Shown here: piece by piece, positions 1 through 9,391 of the stretch
Position numbering within the stretch: the stretch's first letter is position 1
Layout: every line of letters starts with the position of its first letter
Assembly: GCF_039673065.1 (NCBI RefSeq)
Contig: NZ_JBDJKW010000005.1
Location: 62,001-126,000 of the forward strand
From: Allobosea sp039673065
Lineage (GTDB): Bacteria; Pseudomonadota; Alphaproteobacteria; Rhizobiales; Beijerinckiaceae
Direction of reading: 5' to 3'
DNA: 64,000 bases
Notes under the pieces: model-generated
Told to the model about the DNA's origin: nothing
The model's database searches: none
Seen by the model: the letters and a program-made list of their open reading frames with translations, nothing else
Made by a program: the position numbers and the translations under genes

Positions 1-273
1 GGCATGGGCGACACGGTGCTGATCCTCGCCTTCGTGGTGATCGTGATCGGCGGCATCGGCTCGATCCGCGGCGCCTTCGTCGCGGCGCTGATCGTCGGGC
101 TGGTCGACACGCTCGGCCGCTCCTTCATGAACGACCTGCTGCGCTTCTTCATGAGCGCTCCCTCGGCGCGGGCGACCGGCGCGGCGCTCTCCTCCATGCT
201 GATCTACCTGCTGATGGCGGTGGTGCTGTTCCTGCGGCCGGACGGGCTGCTGCCGGCAAGGGGGCGCTCGTGA
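1..273 (+). CDS. livH: Branched-chain amino acid type ABC transporter permease (LivH), 3' end only
   Basis: Only the last 90 codons are present; the gene starts upstream of the window. The visible part has the end of a LivH-type inner-membrane permease: a glycine-rich VIGGIGSIRGAF segment typical of this family, followed by a last hydrophobic helix (LIYLLMAVVLFLRPDG) and the conserved RPDGLLP ending. LivH pairs with LivM to form the channel of a hydrophobic amino acid importer, although many alphaproteobacterial copies carry aromatic acids, ureas or amides. Its TGA overlaps the GTG start of the next gene, so the two are translationally coupled. Substrate cannot be told because the binding protein is outside the window. 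Confidence 0.9.
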   Translation, partial: GMGDTVLILAFVVIVIGGIGSIRGAFVAALIVGLVDTLGRSFMNDLLRFFMSAPSARATGAALSSMLIYLLMAVVLFLRPDGLLPARGRS

Positions 274-1249
274 GCGGCGCGCCTGCCCTGGCGACCGAAG
301 GCCGCAGCGGCGGCGAGCGGCGCAAGCTGCTGCTGCCGGCCGTCATCTTCCTGCTGCTGGCGCTGGCGCCGCTCGCCGTCCATCTCGGCATGCCCGCCTC
401 CTGGCTGCCGCTGCTGACGCGCGCGCTGATCTTCGCGATCGCGGCCCTGTCGCTCGACTTGATCCTCGGCGTCGGCGGGCTGGTCTCGTTCGGCCACGCC
501 GCCTTCCTCGGCATCGGCGCCTATGCCACCGGCATCATGATCACCGAGGGGCGCTCCGAGACGCTGCTGATCCTGCCGGTGGTGCTGCTGGCCTGCGCCG
601 TGTTCGGCGCAGTGACCGGCGCGGTCTGCCTGCGCACGCGCGGCGTCGCCTTCATCATGATCACGCTCGCCTTCGGCCAGATGGTCTACTTCCTGGCGCA
701 GGCGCTCTCGGCCTATGGCGGCGATGACGGGCTGACCCTCTACGAGCGCTCGACCCTGCTCGGCATCGACCTGTTCGCCAGCCGCAGCAGCTTCTTCTAC
801 ACCGTGCTGGCGAGCCTGGCGGGCTGCTACCTGCTGGTGCGGGCGATCGTCGCCTCGCGCTTCGGGCGGGTGCTGCGTGCCGCGCGCGAGAACCCGACGC
901 GCGTCTCGGTCACCGGTTTCGATGTCGATCGCGTCCGGCTGATCGCCTATGTGCTCAGCGGCATGATCGCCGGCCTCGCCGGCTTCTTCCTCGCCAACCA
1001 CACCGAGTTCGTCAGCCCGGCCTTCATCTCCTGGCAGCGCTCGGGCGAGTTGATCTTCATGACCGTGCTCGGCGGCGTTGGCTCGCTGCACGGGGCGATC
1101 ATCGGGGCGATCGCCTATCTGATCGCCGAGGACGCGCTGTCGCATCTCACCGAGCACTGGCGGGTGATCTTCGGGCCGCAGATCGTGCTGTTCGTGCTGT
1201 TCACCCGCGGCGGCATCGTCGGCATGCTCAAGCGCGCGGGAGGCGGACG

Positions 1250-1253
<4 letters not shown>
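270..1253 (+). CDS. livM: Branched-chain amino acid type ABC transporter permease (LivM)
   Basis: A 327-residue inner-membrane permease, the usual length for LivM. About eight to ten hydrophobic segments are visible, with the family motifs GLVSFGHAAFLGIGAYATG near residue 70 and LGGVGSLHGAIIGA near residue 270. It begins with GTG inside the livH stop codon (GTGA) and ends in an ATGA overlap with livG, so livH-M-G are one transcription unit. LivM forms the translocation pore with LivH and is energised by LivG and LivF. The substrate is inferred only at the family level. Confidence 0.95.
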
Positions 1254-1999
<746 letters not shown>

Positions 2000-2104
2000 G
2001 ATGCGCGCCCGCCTCGTCTTCGAGCCTGTACGCGCCGCCACCGGACGCCGCCCGCGCCTTAGCCTATGCGTCCCGCCGGAGAGCGCCATGCCGAGGAGCG
2101 CGCC

Positions 2105-2803
<699 letters not shown>

Positions 2804-2823
2804 GACCTGAGAGGGAGACCATC

Positions 2824-3282
2824 ATGAAGCCGCTGACCGCCGGCGTAACCCGGGCCAATGAGGGCCTCGACGCGATTTCCTGGAACATCCTCGGCCAGAT
2901 CTATGTGCCGAAGATGCTGAGCGAGGACAGCTTCGCCTGGCACGCCACCTTCCCGCCCGGCACCTTCGTGCCGCCGCATATCCATCCGACGCAGGACGAG
3001 TTCGTCTACATGCTGGAGGGCCGCCTCGACGTGGTGCTGGACGGGCAGGAATCGCATGCGCTCGCCGGCGATCTGGTGCGGCTGCCGCGCAATGTCCCGC
3101 ATGGGCTGTTCAACAAGAGCGAGGCGCCGGTGAAGTGCCTGTTCTGGGTCGCGCCCACGGGACGGCTCTACGACCTGTTCTGGGCGCTGCACTCGATGAA
3201 GGAGCAGATCCCGTCCGAGGTCGTGGCGATCTCGGCCCGCCACGAGGTCGATTTCCTGCCGCCGCCGCCCGAGGCGGAGTGA
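2824..3282 (+). CDS. Cupin-domain protein
   Basis: A 152-residue single-domain cupin. Cupin motif 1 is visible as PPHIHPTQDEFVYMLEGRL near residues 58-77, with the two His and the Glu expected to bind a divalent metal, and motif 2 as GDLVRLPRNVPHGLFN near residues 87-102 with the last His ligand. The fold resembles quercetin-dioxygenase-like small cupins, but no specific reaction can be named. It follows livF by 20 nt behind an AGGGAG ribosome-binding site, so it probably works on, or senses, the compound brought in by the transporter. It could be an isomerase, an oxygenase or a metal-dependent binding protein. Confidence 0.85.
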   Translation: MKPLTAGVTRANEGLDAISWNILGQIYVPKMLSEDSFAWHATFPPGTFVPPHIHPTQDEFVYMLEGRLDVVLDGQESHALAGDLVRLPRNVPHGLFNKSEAPVKCLFWVAPTGRLYDLFWALHSMKEQIPSEVVAISARHEVDFLPPPPEAE

Positions 3283-3287
3283 GCCAC

Positions 3288-3304
3288 GGGCCGCCTCGCG
3301 GCCC
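3288..3304. terminator. Hairpin between convergent cupin and monooxygenase genes
   Basis: A perfect 7-bp stem (GGGCCGC / GCGGCCC) with a 3-nt loop sits 5 nt after the cupin stop and about 28 nt from the end of the facing monooxygenase gene. There is no T tract, so it is a probable but unproven transcription end. Confidence 0.4.
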
Positions 3305-3332
3305 AACCGGACGCCCCCCCGCCGCCGCGCCC

Positions 3333-4574
3333 TCACCGGCGGGCGGCGTCGGCCTTCGTGGCGCCGGTCTTGCCGGCATAGGTCTTCACGATCATCTCGC
3401 GCTTGGCGTAGCCGAGCACCCGCTCGACATCGTCGAAGCCGTTCGGCGCCAGCGCCTCGACCGCATCGATGACACGCTCGGGGCCGCCGATGCGGTTCAT
3501 CGCGACGATCTCGGCGGTGGCGGGCAGGCGCTTCGCCTCATAGGCCTGCAGCGCATGGCGCGGATGCTCGGCCGTGACCAGAAGGTCGGCGAGGCAACGC
3601 GCGTCGAGGATCGCCTGCGAGGCGCCGTTGGAGCCGACCGGGTACATCGGATGGGCGGCGTCGCCGAGCAGGCTGACACGGCCATGGGTCCAGCGCGGCA
3701 GCGGATCGCGGTCGCACATCGGATAGTCCCAGAAGCCCGGTGTCGCCCGGATCATCGCCATGATGTCGACGCCCGGCACGGTGAAGCGCCGCGCGAAGGG
3801 CAGCACGTCCTCGAGCCGGCCTGGCTTCGACCAGGCCTCCTTCGGCGGCGGCTTCGCCGGGTCGCCGGTGCGGATGTTGACGACCCAGTTGGTCAGCCGC
3901 GTGCCCGGCGTCGCGCCGGCCCCGATCGGATAGAGCACGAGCTTGCCGGCCATGCCGCCGGCGACGATCATGCTCTGCCCGTCGAGGAAGACCGGCCAGT
4001 CGAGCGCGCCGCGCCACATCTGCACGCCGTTCCAGCAGGGCGGGCCCTGGTCCGGGAAGTAATGCGCGCGCACGGCGGAATGGATGCCGTCGGCGCCGAT
4101 CAGGATGTCGCCCCTCACCGTCTCGCCGCTCTCGCCGAAGCGGGTATCGGCGAAATGGGCGGTGACGCCGCCCTCGTCCTGGAAGAAGCCCTGCAGGCGC
4201 CGGCCGGTGCGGATCGCATCCTCGCCGAGGCGCGCGGCGACCGCGTCGTGGATCACGCCTTGCAAACGGCCGCGATGGATCGAGAACTGCGGCACCTTGG
4301 CGCCGGCATGCAGGCCGCGCGGCTCGCGCCAGACCTCCTGGCCGAAGCGGTTGAGATAACGCAGCTCGCGCGTGCGGATCGCGACCGCATCGAGAGCCGG
4401 CAGCAGGCCGAGCTCGGCCAGCTCGCCGATGGCGTGCGGCAGCGTGTTGATGCCGACGCCGACCTCGCGGATCTCGCCGGACTGCTCGTAGACCGTGGCG
4501 CCGATGCCCCTGGCGTGCAGCATGAGCGCGAGCGTGAGCCCGCCGATGCCGCCGCCGACGATGATGACCTTCAT
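3333..4574 (-). CDS. FAD-dependent monooxygenase, PhzS-like aromatic hydroxylase family
   Basis: A 413-residue class A flavin monooxygenase. The start at 4574 gives MKVIIVGGGIGGLTLALML, placing the GxGxxG dinucleotide-binding fold at the N-terminus; an upstream ATG at 4610 would add 12 charged residues. The DG motif is ILIGADGIHSAVR near residue 160 and the GD motif GDAAHPMYPVGSNGASQAILD near residue 290. The sequence order ELRYLNRFGQEVWREPRG, SIHRG, and NGASQAILD resembles Pseudomonas PhzS, a phenazine-1-carboxylate hydroxylase, more than salicylate hydroxylase, but the substrate is unknown. It uses NAD(P)H and O2 to hydroxylate or decarboxylate an aromatic ring. It faces the Liv/cupin operon, and an AT-rich near-palindrome lies just upstream. 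Confidence 0.85.
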   Translation of the reverse strand: MKVIIVGGGIGGLTLALMLHARGIGATVYEQSGEIREVGVGINTLPHAIGELAELGLLPALDAVAIRTRELRYLNRFGQEVWREPRGLHAGAKVPQFSIHRGRLQGVIHDAVAARLGEDAIRTGRRLQGFFQDEGGVTAHFADTRFGESGETVRGDILIGADGIHSAVRAHYFPDQGPPCWNGVQMWRGALDWPVFLDGQSMIVAGGMAGKLVLYPIGAGATPGTRLTNWVVNIRTGDPAKPPPKEAWSKPGRLEDVLPFARRFTVPGVDIMAMIRATPGFWDYPMCDRDPLPRWTHGRVSLLGDAAHPMYPVGSNGASQAILDARCLADLLVTAEHPRHALQAYEAKRLPATAEIVAMNRIGGPERVIDAVEALAPNGFDDVERVLGYAKREMIVKTYAGKTGATKADAARR

Positions 4575-4595
4575 GACAGACCGTTCCCGCTTATT

Positions 4596-4613
4596 TATTT
4601 CAAGCTTCAAATA
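4596..4613. promoter_or_regulatory. AT-rich near-palindrome upstream of the monooxygenase gene, possible operator
   Basis: TATTTCAAGCTTCAAATA is an 18-bp near-perfect palindrome (one mismatched pair) centred on AAGCTT, 22-39 nt upstream of the monooxygenase ATG. It stands out against the GC-rich surroundings. A TTGACA-like -35 lies just upstream on the minus strand (4627-4632). The pattern is like operators of MarR-type aromatic-responsive repressors, but no such regulator is in the window, so the assignment is an inference. Confidence 0.4.
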
Positions 4614-4871
4614 TTATTCGGGAGCTTGTCAATCGGCGGCGCCGCGGCGCCCTCATACGGCCGCCCCTGCCGCCGCCTCGCATTTTCCGGCGTTTTCGGC
4701 CGGAACGAAGGCAGTTTCTGTGCGTATCTTTCGCCGACACCGTCGATTTCCGGATAGTCGTCATGCGAAATGGTGTCTTGTGTGGCTCATGACGACGATT
4801 CGCGGAGCGTTCATGCGCCATTGCGGCCTGCCCACGCTCATTCACGTCCACCACAGGTCCAGGAGGATTCC

Positions 4872-5144
4872 ATGACCAAGAACGAACTGATCGCCGCCAT
4901 CGCCGACGAGACCGGCAAGTCCAAGGCGGACGTCTCGGCGGTGCTGGCGTCCATGGCCGGCGTCGTCACCAAGGCGCTCAAGGACGGCGGCGACGTCACG
5001 CTGGGCGGCATCGGCAAGCTCGCCGCGGCCAAGCGCGAGGCCCGCGAGGCCCGCAACCCGGCCACCGGCGCGATGATCAAGGTTCCGGCCAAGACGGTGG
5101 TGAAGTTCAAGGTCACCAAGGACCTCGCCGAGGCCGTGGCCTGA
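4872..5144 (+). CDS. hup: HU family DNA-binding protein
   Basis: A 90-residue histone-like protein, the usual length for HU. It starts MTKNELIAAIADETGKSKADV and has the DNA-binding arm region with the signature-like stretch GGIGKLAAAKREAREARNPATGAMIKVPAKTVVKFK. A strong AGGAGG at 4861-4866, 5 nt before the ATG, fixes the start. HU bends and compacts DNA as a dimer. The arm sequence is Ala/Arg rich and lacks the exact G-R-N-P core of E. coli HU but keeps RNPATG. It stands alone, with about 300 nt of leader DNA upstream. A GGAAC-N16-CGTA pattern at 4702-4726 might be a weak stress-sigma promoter. Confidence 0.93.
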   Translation: MTKNELIAAIADETGKSKADVSAVLASMAGVVTKALKDGGDVTLGGIGKLAAAKREAREARNPATGAMIKVPAKTVVKFKVTKDLAEAVA

Positions 5145-5214
5145 TTCCGGCAGGCGGCGGCCTCGTGCCGCCGCCGCTGCTTGACCCGCGCCGGCCATCG
5201 GCCACATTAGCGCG

Positions 5215-6390
5215 ATGTTCCTGCGCCTCTTCACCGATCTGCGCGCGGCCGGGGTTCCGGTGACCCTGCGCGAGCATCTAGCCCTGCTCGAAGGCGTGCA
5301 GGCCGAGCTGGCGGGCTACCGCGTCGACGATTTCTATTATCTCGCCCGCACCTGCCTGGTGAAGGACGAGCGGCATCTCGACCGCTTCGACCGCGTCTTC
5401 GGCCAGGTGTTCAAGGGTGTCGAGACGCTCGGCGAGGCGCTGGACGCCGCCGAGATCCCCGAGGAATGGCTGCGCCGCCTCGCCGAGAAATACCTCACCG
5501 ACGATGAGAAGGCCCAGCTCCAGGCGCTGGGCTGGGACAAGCTGCTCGACACGCTGAAGCAGCGCCTCGCCGAGCAGAAGGGCCGCCATCAGGGCGGCAG
5601 CAAGTGGATCGGTACCGCCGGCACCTCGCCTTACGGCGCCTATGGCTACAATCCCGAGGGAGTCCGCATCGGCCAGGACGGCAACCGCAATTTCCGCGCG
5701 GTGAAGGTCTGGGACCAGCGCGACTTCAAGGATTTCGACGACACGCGCGAGCTCGGCGTGCGCAATCTGCGCATCGCGCTGCGGCGGCTGCGCAAGTTCG
5801 CGCGCACCGGCGCCGCCGAGGAGCTCGATCTCGACCGCACCATCGCCGAGACGGCGCGGCAGGGCTATCTCGACGTGCAGCTGCGGCCCGAGCGGCGCAA
5901 CGCCGTGAAGGTGCTGCTCTTTCTCGATGTCGGCGGCTCGATGGACTGGCATGTCGAGCTGGCCGAGGAGCTGTTCTCCGCCGCGCGCGCCGAGTTCAAG
6001 CATTTCGAGCATTTCTACTTCCACAACTGCCCCTATGAGCGGGTCTGGAAGGAGAACCGGCGCCGGCACGAGCAGCAGATCGCGACCTGGGACGTGCTGC
6101 GCACCTACCCGCCCGATTACCGCCTCGTCTTCGTCGGCGACGCCTCGATGAGCCCCTATGAGATCGCCATGCCGGGCGGCTCGGTCGAGCACTGGAACGA
6201 GGAGGCCGGCGAGGTCTGGCTGCGCCGGCTGATCGGGCATTTCCCGCGCTCGGTCTGGCTCAACCCGGTACAGCGGCATCTGTGGAGCTACACCCAGTCC
6301 ATCCGCCAGATCGGCGGGCTGATGGAGGGACGCATGTTCCCGCTGACGCTGGACGGGCTCGACGGCGCGATGAAGGCGCTGGTGCGCTGA
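5215..6390 (+). CDS. VWA domain-containing protein, CoxE family
   Basis: A 391-residue cytoplasmic protein. The N-terminal 200 residues (MFLRLFTDLRAAGVPVTLREHL) match the CoxE-type leader; the C-terminal half is a von Willebrand A domain with the MIDAS motif DVGGS at residues 238-242. The preceding region has the typical RRLRKFARTGAAEELDLDRTIAETARQGYLD stretch. CoxE/VWA proteins usually act with a MoxR-type AAA+ ATPase to insert metals into, or remodel, enzymes. No MoxR gene is adjacent: HU lies upstream and a small membrane protein downstream. Specific client unknown. Confidence 0.88.
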   Translation: MFLRLFTDLRAAGVPVTLREHLALLEGVQAELAGYRVDDFYYLARTCLVKDERHLDRFDRVFGQVFKGVETLGEALDAAEIPEEWLRRLAEKYLTDDEKAQLQALGWDKLLDTLKQRLAEQKGRHQGGSKWIGTAGTSPYGAYGYNPEGVRIGQDGNRNFRAVKVWDQRDFKDFDDTRELGVRNLRIALRRLRKFARTGAAEELDLDRTIAETARQGYLDVQLRPERRNAVKVLLFLDVGGSMDWHVELAEELFSAARAEFKHFEHFYFHNCPYERVWKENRRRHEQQIATWDVLRTYPPDYRLVFVGDASMSPYEIAMPGGSVEHWNEEAGEVWLRRLIGHFPRSVWLNPVQRHLWSYTQSIRQIGGLMEGRMFPLTLDGLDGAMKALVR

Positions 6391-6432
6391 CGGCCGATTT
6401 GCGCCGGGGGCACGATGCTGTAAGCCACGCGC

Positions 6433-7017
6433 ATGCAGGACGACGACAGCCTCCCGCTCTCCTGGCGCCAGCGCCCCCGCCCGATCGGGCAGGAGATGGT
6501 CTACCGCCTCCATGACGGCGAGCTCGAGGTGGATTCCGGCCGCAAATCCTACCGGATCCGCCTGGCCGCGATCGAGCGGGTGCGCTTCTTCTACGCGCCC
6601 AGCAACGTCACATCGAACGCCTTCCGGACGCAGCTCACCCTGGCCGACCGGCGGACCGTGACCTTCGGCAACCTGTCCTGGCGTTCCATGACCGATGTCG
6701 AGCGCGACGATGCGCGCTATCACGCCTTCGTCAGCGGGCTCAGCGCCGCGATCGTGCGGGCGAACCCGCAGGTGCGCTTCGTCGCCGGGCGCAACCGCGT
6801 GTTCTGGCTGGCCTTAGCGATCGCAGGCGTGGCGGCGATGCTCATGTTGACCTGGTTCAGCGTCAGCGCCTTCCGGCAGGGCGCGACCGCGGCCGGCTGG
6901 CTCGGCATCGCCTTCGCGGCCCTCTCGGCCTGGCAGGTGATCCCGATGGTCAGGCTGAACCGGCCGCGCGAACTGGCGCCCGGCACGGTCCCGCCCGATC
7001 TGGTGCCCGGCGGCTGA
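6433..7017 (+). CDS. Hypothetical two-helix membrane protein
   Basis: A 194-residue protein that I do not recognise. The N-terminal ~110 residues are soluble and beta-rich in appearance (YRLHDGELEVDSGRKSYRIRLAAIERVRF), resembling a PH-like or PilZ-like sheet in general character only. Two hydrophobic segments follow, about residues 117-140 and 146-166, then a short Pro-rich tail. It begins 42 nt after the VWA gene and may share its transcript. Its stop codon is inside a perfect inverted repeat shared with the facing usp gene. Confidence 0.7.
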   Translation: MQDDDSLPLSWRQRPRPIGQEMVYRLHDGELEVDSGRKSYRIRLAAIERVRFFYAPSNVTSNAFRTQLTLADRRTVTFGNLSWRSMTDVERDDARYHAFVSGLSAAIVRANPQVRFVAGRNRVFWLALAIAGVAAMLMLTWFSVSAFRQGATAAGWLGIAFAALSAWQVIPMVRLNRPRELAPGTVPPDLVPGG

Positions 7018-7038
7018 GCGCCGCCGGCGGCGCTCAGC
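7013..7038. terminator. Perfect palindrome spanning two convergent stop codons
   Basis: A 26-bp perfect inverted repeat (half-site GCTGAGCGCCGCC) begins inside the stop of the membrane-protein gene and ends just before the TCA of the facing usp stop. It can form a strong hairpin in either transcript. No T tract is present. Likely a bidirectional transcription end. Confidence 0.5.
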
Positions 7039-7461
7039 TCAGCGGACCACCAGCACCGAGCATTTCGCCCGGCGCACGATCGCCGAGGCGTTCGAGCCAA
7101 TGACATAGGCCAGCATGCCCGGCTCGTGCGAGCCGAGCACCACGAGGTCGGCGCCGCTGGCATCGGCCTCGGCCAGCACCTCGCCATGCACCGAGCCGAC
7201 CAGGACGCGCGCCGAGACGCGCTCGGCCGGCAGCTTCACCTTGGCGGCGATCTCGGCGAGCTTCGCCTCGGCATCGGCCTGCTGGCCGGCATCGAAATCG
7301 GCCGGGACGAACTCCATATAGGTCACCGGCACGAGCGAGCGGACATAGACCAGCCGGACCGTGCCCTCCGACATCGTCGCAAATTCCTCGGCGGCCCTGA
7401 TGGCCGGCGCCGCCAGCTCGGCCTCGGCCAGATCGACCGGAACCAGAATCGACTTGTACAT
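7039..7461 (-). CDS. Universal stress protein, UspA family
   Basis: A 140-residue single-domain Usp, typical length. It begins MYKSILVPVDL and ends with the conserved block VVLGSHEPGMLAYVIGSNASAIVRRAKCSVLVVR, containing the G-rich ATP-binding motif (G-x2-3-G...GS). Such proteins bind ATP or other adenosine ligands and are induced by starvation or low oxygen. A FixK/FNR-type box lies 59 nt upstream of its start, in the region shared with the divergent MFS gene, which fits oxygen-responsive control. Confidence 0.92.
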   Translation of the reverse strand: MYKSILVPVDLAEAELAAPAIRAAEEFATMSEGTVRLVYVRSLVPVTYMEFVPADFDAGQQADAEAKLAEIAAKVKLPAERVSARVLVGSVHGEVLAEADASGADLVVLGSHEPGMLAYVIGSNASAIVRRAKCSVLVVR

Positions 7462-7519
7462 GCTCGTCTCCCCGCTTTGAGCGACTGATGCACCCTCGCG
7501 CCGCGCCGGCGCGGGGTCT

Positions 7520-7533
7520 TTGCGTTAGATCAA
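7520..7533. promoter_or_regulatory. FixK/FNR-type box between usp and MFS genes
   Basis: TTGCGTTAGATCAA fits the rhizobial FixK2 consensus TTG(A/C)-N6-(T/G)CAA exactly and has one good FNR half-site (ATCAA). It lies in the 184-nt divergent region, 59 nt from usp and about 113 nt from the MFS start. The consensus is known; the functional link is inference from position. Confidence 0.45.
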
Positions 7534-7645
7534 CCGGCGCCGCGCATGCATGCCATGACGCAACGGAATTTGACGGCCGCCACCGCCGCGGCCGACAGTC
7601 CCAACGGCCCTCGCGACCGCGCTCCGGCCGACCCTGGACCCGCCG

Positions 7646-8875
7646 ATGTCGAACGCCTCTCCCTCGCGACGGCCCGCCGGCCTGCTCGCTTCGCCGACCA
7701 GCTTCCTGATGGTGCTGGCCTTCGTCAACTGGTTCGGCTTCGCCAGCTGGAGCGCGCTGATCAACAACTTCGCCAAGGAGGCCGCCGGCTTCACCGGCCA
7801 GGACATCGGCGTGCTGCAATCGGTGCGCGAGATTCCCGGTTTCCTGGCCTTCACCGCGATCATCCTGTTCTGGATCATGCGCGAGCAGGTCCTGGCCTAT
7901 CTCAGCCTGCTGACGCTCGGCATCGGTATCGCGCTGACCGGCTTCTTCCCGAGCCTGGGCGGCCTGCTGCTGACCACGACGATCATGTCGATCGGCTTCC
8001 ACTATTACGAGACGGCCCAGCAGTCGCTGCAGCTGCAGCTTCTACCGAAAGCCGAGGCGCCGCGCCTGCTCGGCCGGATCGCCGGCGCCTCGGCCGTGGC
8101 CCAGCTCTCGGCCTTCGGCGGCATCGCGCTGATCTGGACGATCTGGCAGCCGGCCTATGAGACGGTGTTCCTCGGCGCCGGCCTTGTCACCATGGTGCTG
8201 ATCCTGGTCGCCATGGCGCTGTTCCCGCGCTTCCAGGGCACGGTGCCGCAGAACAAGGGCTTCGTGCTGCGCAAGCGCTACTGGCTCTATTACGCGCTGA
8301 CCTTCATGTCCGGCGCCCGGCGCCAGATATTCATGGCCTTCGGCGGCTTTCTGCTGGTCGAGCGCTTCGGCTACGACGTCGCCGCCACCGCGACGCTGTT
8401 CCTCGTCACCTATGGCATCAACACCGTGGCCGGCCCGATGCTCGGCAGCCTGGTCGGGCGCATCGGCGAGCGCGCCACGATCCAGCTCGAGAACCTGTCG
8501 CTGGTCGCGGTCTTCATCGGCTACGCGCTGGCGAGCCATGGCGTGTTCGGCGCGCGGGGCGCGACGGTCGCCGGCGCGCTCTTCGTGGTCGACGGCGTGT
8601 TCTTCACGCTCGTCCTGGCGCAGCGCACCTATTTCCAGAAGATCGCCGACCCGGCCGACATCGCGCCCACCTCGGCGGTGGCGTTCACCATCAACCACAT
8701 CGCCGCGGTCTTCCTGCCGATCACCTTCGGGCTGATCTGGATCCGCGATCCGGCGATCGTCTTCTATATCGGCGCGGCGGTGGCGACGGTCTCGCTCGGC
8801 CTGTCGCTGCTGGTGCCCCGCCATCCCGAGGTGGGACGCGAGACCACGCTTAAGCCGCGGGCCGAGGGCGGCTGA
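7646..8875 (+). CDS. MFS transporter
   Basis: A 409-residue Major Facilitator Superfamily protein with about twelve hydrophobic segments. The first helix follows a short polar leader (MSNASPSRRPAGLLASPTSFLMVLAFVNWFGFASW). The segment GFHYYETAQQSLQLQLLPK is distinctive of a group of uncharacterised alphaproteobacterial MFS proteins. No drug or sugar motif allows a substrate call. It is divergent from usp with a FixK-type box between, so a role under low oxygen is possible. It converges on the ferredoxin gene with only 10 nt between the stops. Confidence 0.85.
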   Translation: MSNASPSRRPAGLLASPTSFLMVLAFVNWFGFASWSALINNFAKEAAGFTGQDIGVLQSVREIPGFLAFTAIILFWIMREQVLAYLSLLTLGIGIALTGFFPSLGGLLLTTTIMSIGFHYYETAQQSLQLQLLPKAEAPRLLGRIAGASAVAQLSAFGGIALIWTIWQPAYETVFLGAGLVTMVLILVAMALFPRFQGTVPQNKGFVLRKRYWLYYALTFMSGARRQIFMAFGGFLLVERFGYDVAATATLFLVTYGINTVAGPMLGSLVGRIGERATIQLENLSLVAVFIGYALASHGVFGARGATVAGALFVVDGVFFTLVLAQRTYFQKIADPADIAPTSAVAFTINHIAAVFLPITFGLIWIRDPAIVFYIGAAVATVSLGLSLLVPRHPEVGRETTLKPRAEGG

Positions 8876-8891
8876 GCGCCGGGGCTCAGCC
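8870..8891. terminator. Stop-codon-spanning hairpin between MFS and ferredoxin genes
   Basis: GGCTGAGC / GCTCAGCC form an 8-bp stem with a 6-nt loop and contain the stop codons of both convergent genes. No T tract. Similar in design to the palindrome at 7013-7038. Confidence 0.4.
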
Positions 8892-9206
8892 CTGGCGCTC
8901 GGGCGTGCGGACCACGAGGCCGTCGAGATCGTCGCGGACGCGGATCTGGCAGGAGAGCCGCGAGGTCGGGCGGACATCATAGGCGAAGTCCAGCATGTCC
9001 TCCTCCATCGGCTCGGGCCCGCCGACCGCCTCGGCCCAGGCGTCGTCGACATAGACATGGCAGGTGGCGCAGGCGCAGGCGCCGCCGCATTCGGCCTCGA
9101 CGCCCGGCACGCCGTTGCGGATGGCGACCTCCATCACGGTCGCGCCGGTTTCGCCCTCGACGGTGCGTGCGGTGCCCTGCGCATCGATGAAGGTGATCTT
9201 GGCCAT
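8886..9206 (-). CDS. [2Fe-2S] ferredoxin, adrenodoxin type
   Basis: A 106-residue electron carrier. The four cluster ligands are Cys40, Cys46, Cys49 and Cys86 (pattern C-x5-C-x2-C...C); an extra Cys44 lies in the loop. The acidic stretch EPMEEDMLDFAYDVRPTSRLSCQI is typical of adrenodoxin/FdxB-like ferredoxins that serve cytochrome P450s, Rieske oxygenases or Fe-S assembly. No reductase or oxygenase gene is next to it, so the partner is unknown. It stands as a single gene converging on the MFS gene. Confidence 0.93.
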   Translation of the reverse strand: MAKITFIDAQGTARTVEGETGATVMEVAIRNGVPGVEAECGGACACATCHVYVDDAWAEAVGGPEPMEEDMLDFAYDVRPTSRLSCQIRVRDDLDGLVVRTPERQG

Positions 9207-9364
9207 GCTCGACTCCGGCCCGCCGCCGGCGGGTTCGCTGCTGTCAGGGCCTGGCGGAGACGGGCTCGCGATCGCGAACCGCGGCGCCTCGCGCGTCGGC
9301 CGGGAGGAACGGCCCTCGGGGGAACCCGCGGCCGCCCTGTCTCTAGAGGATTTCCAAGGGCTGC

Positions 9365-9391
9365 GAAACGGCCCTGTGACGGGCCGGTTTC
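9365..9391 (-). terminator. Hairpin at the end of the Hpt gene
   Basis: A 10-bp stem with one bulged base (GAAACGGCCC / GGGCCGGTTTC) overlaps the Hpt stop codon. On the minus strand it is followed by only a few pyrimidines, so its strength is uncertain. Confidence 0.35.

Noticed and set aside
4702..4726. EcfG promoter for HU
   Set aside because: GGAAC-N16-CGTA misses the last T of the -10 and would leave a leader of about 140 nt; too weak to list as a feature.
3135..4757. A 540-codon plus-strand frame over the monooxygenase
   Set aside because: It starts inside the cupin gene and is antisense to the flavoprotein with its GxGxxG and GD motifs.
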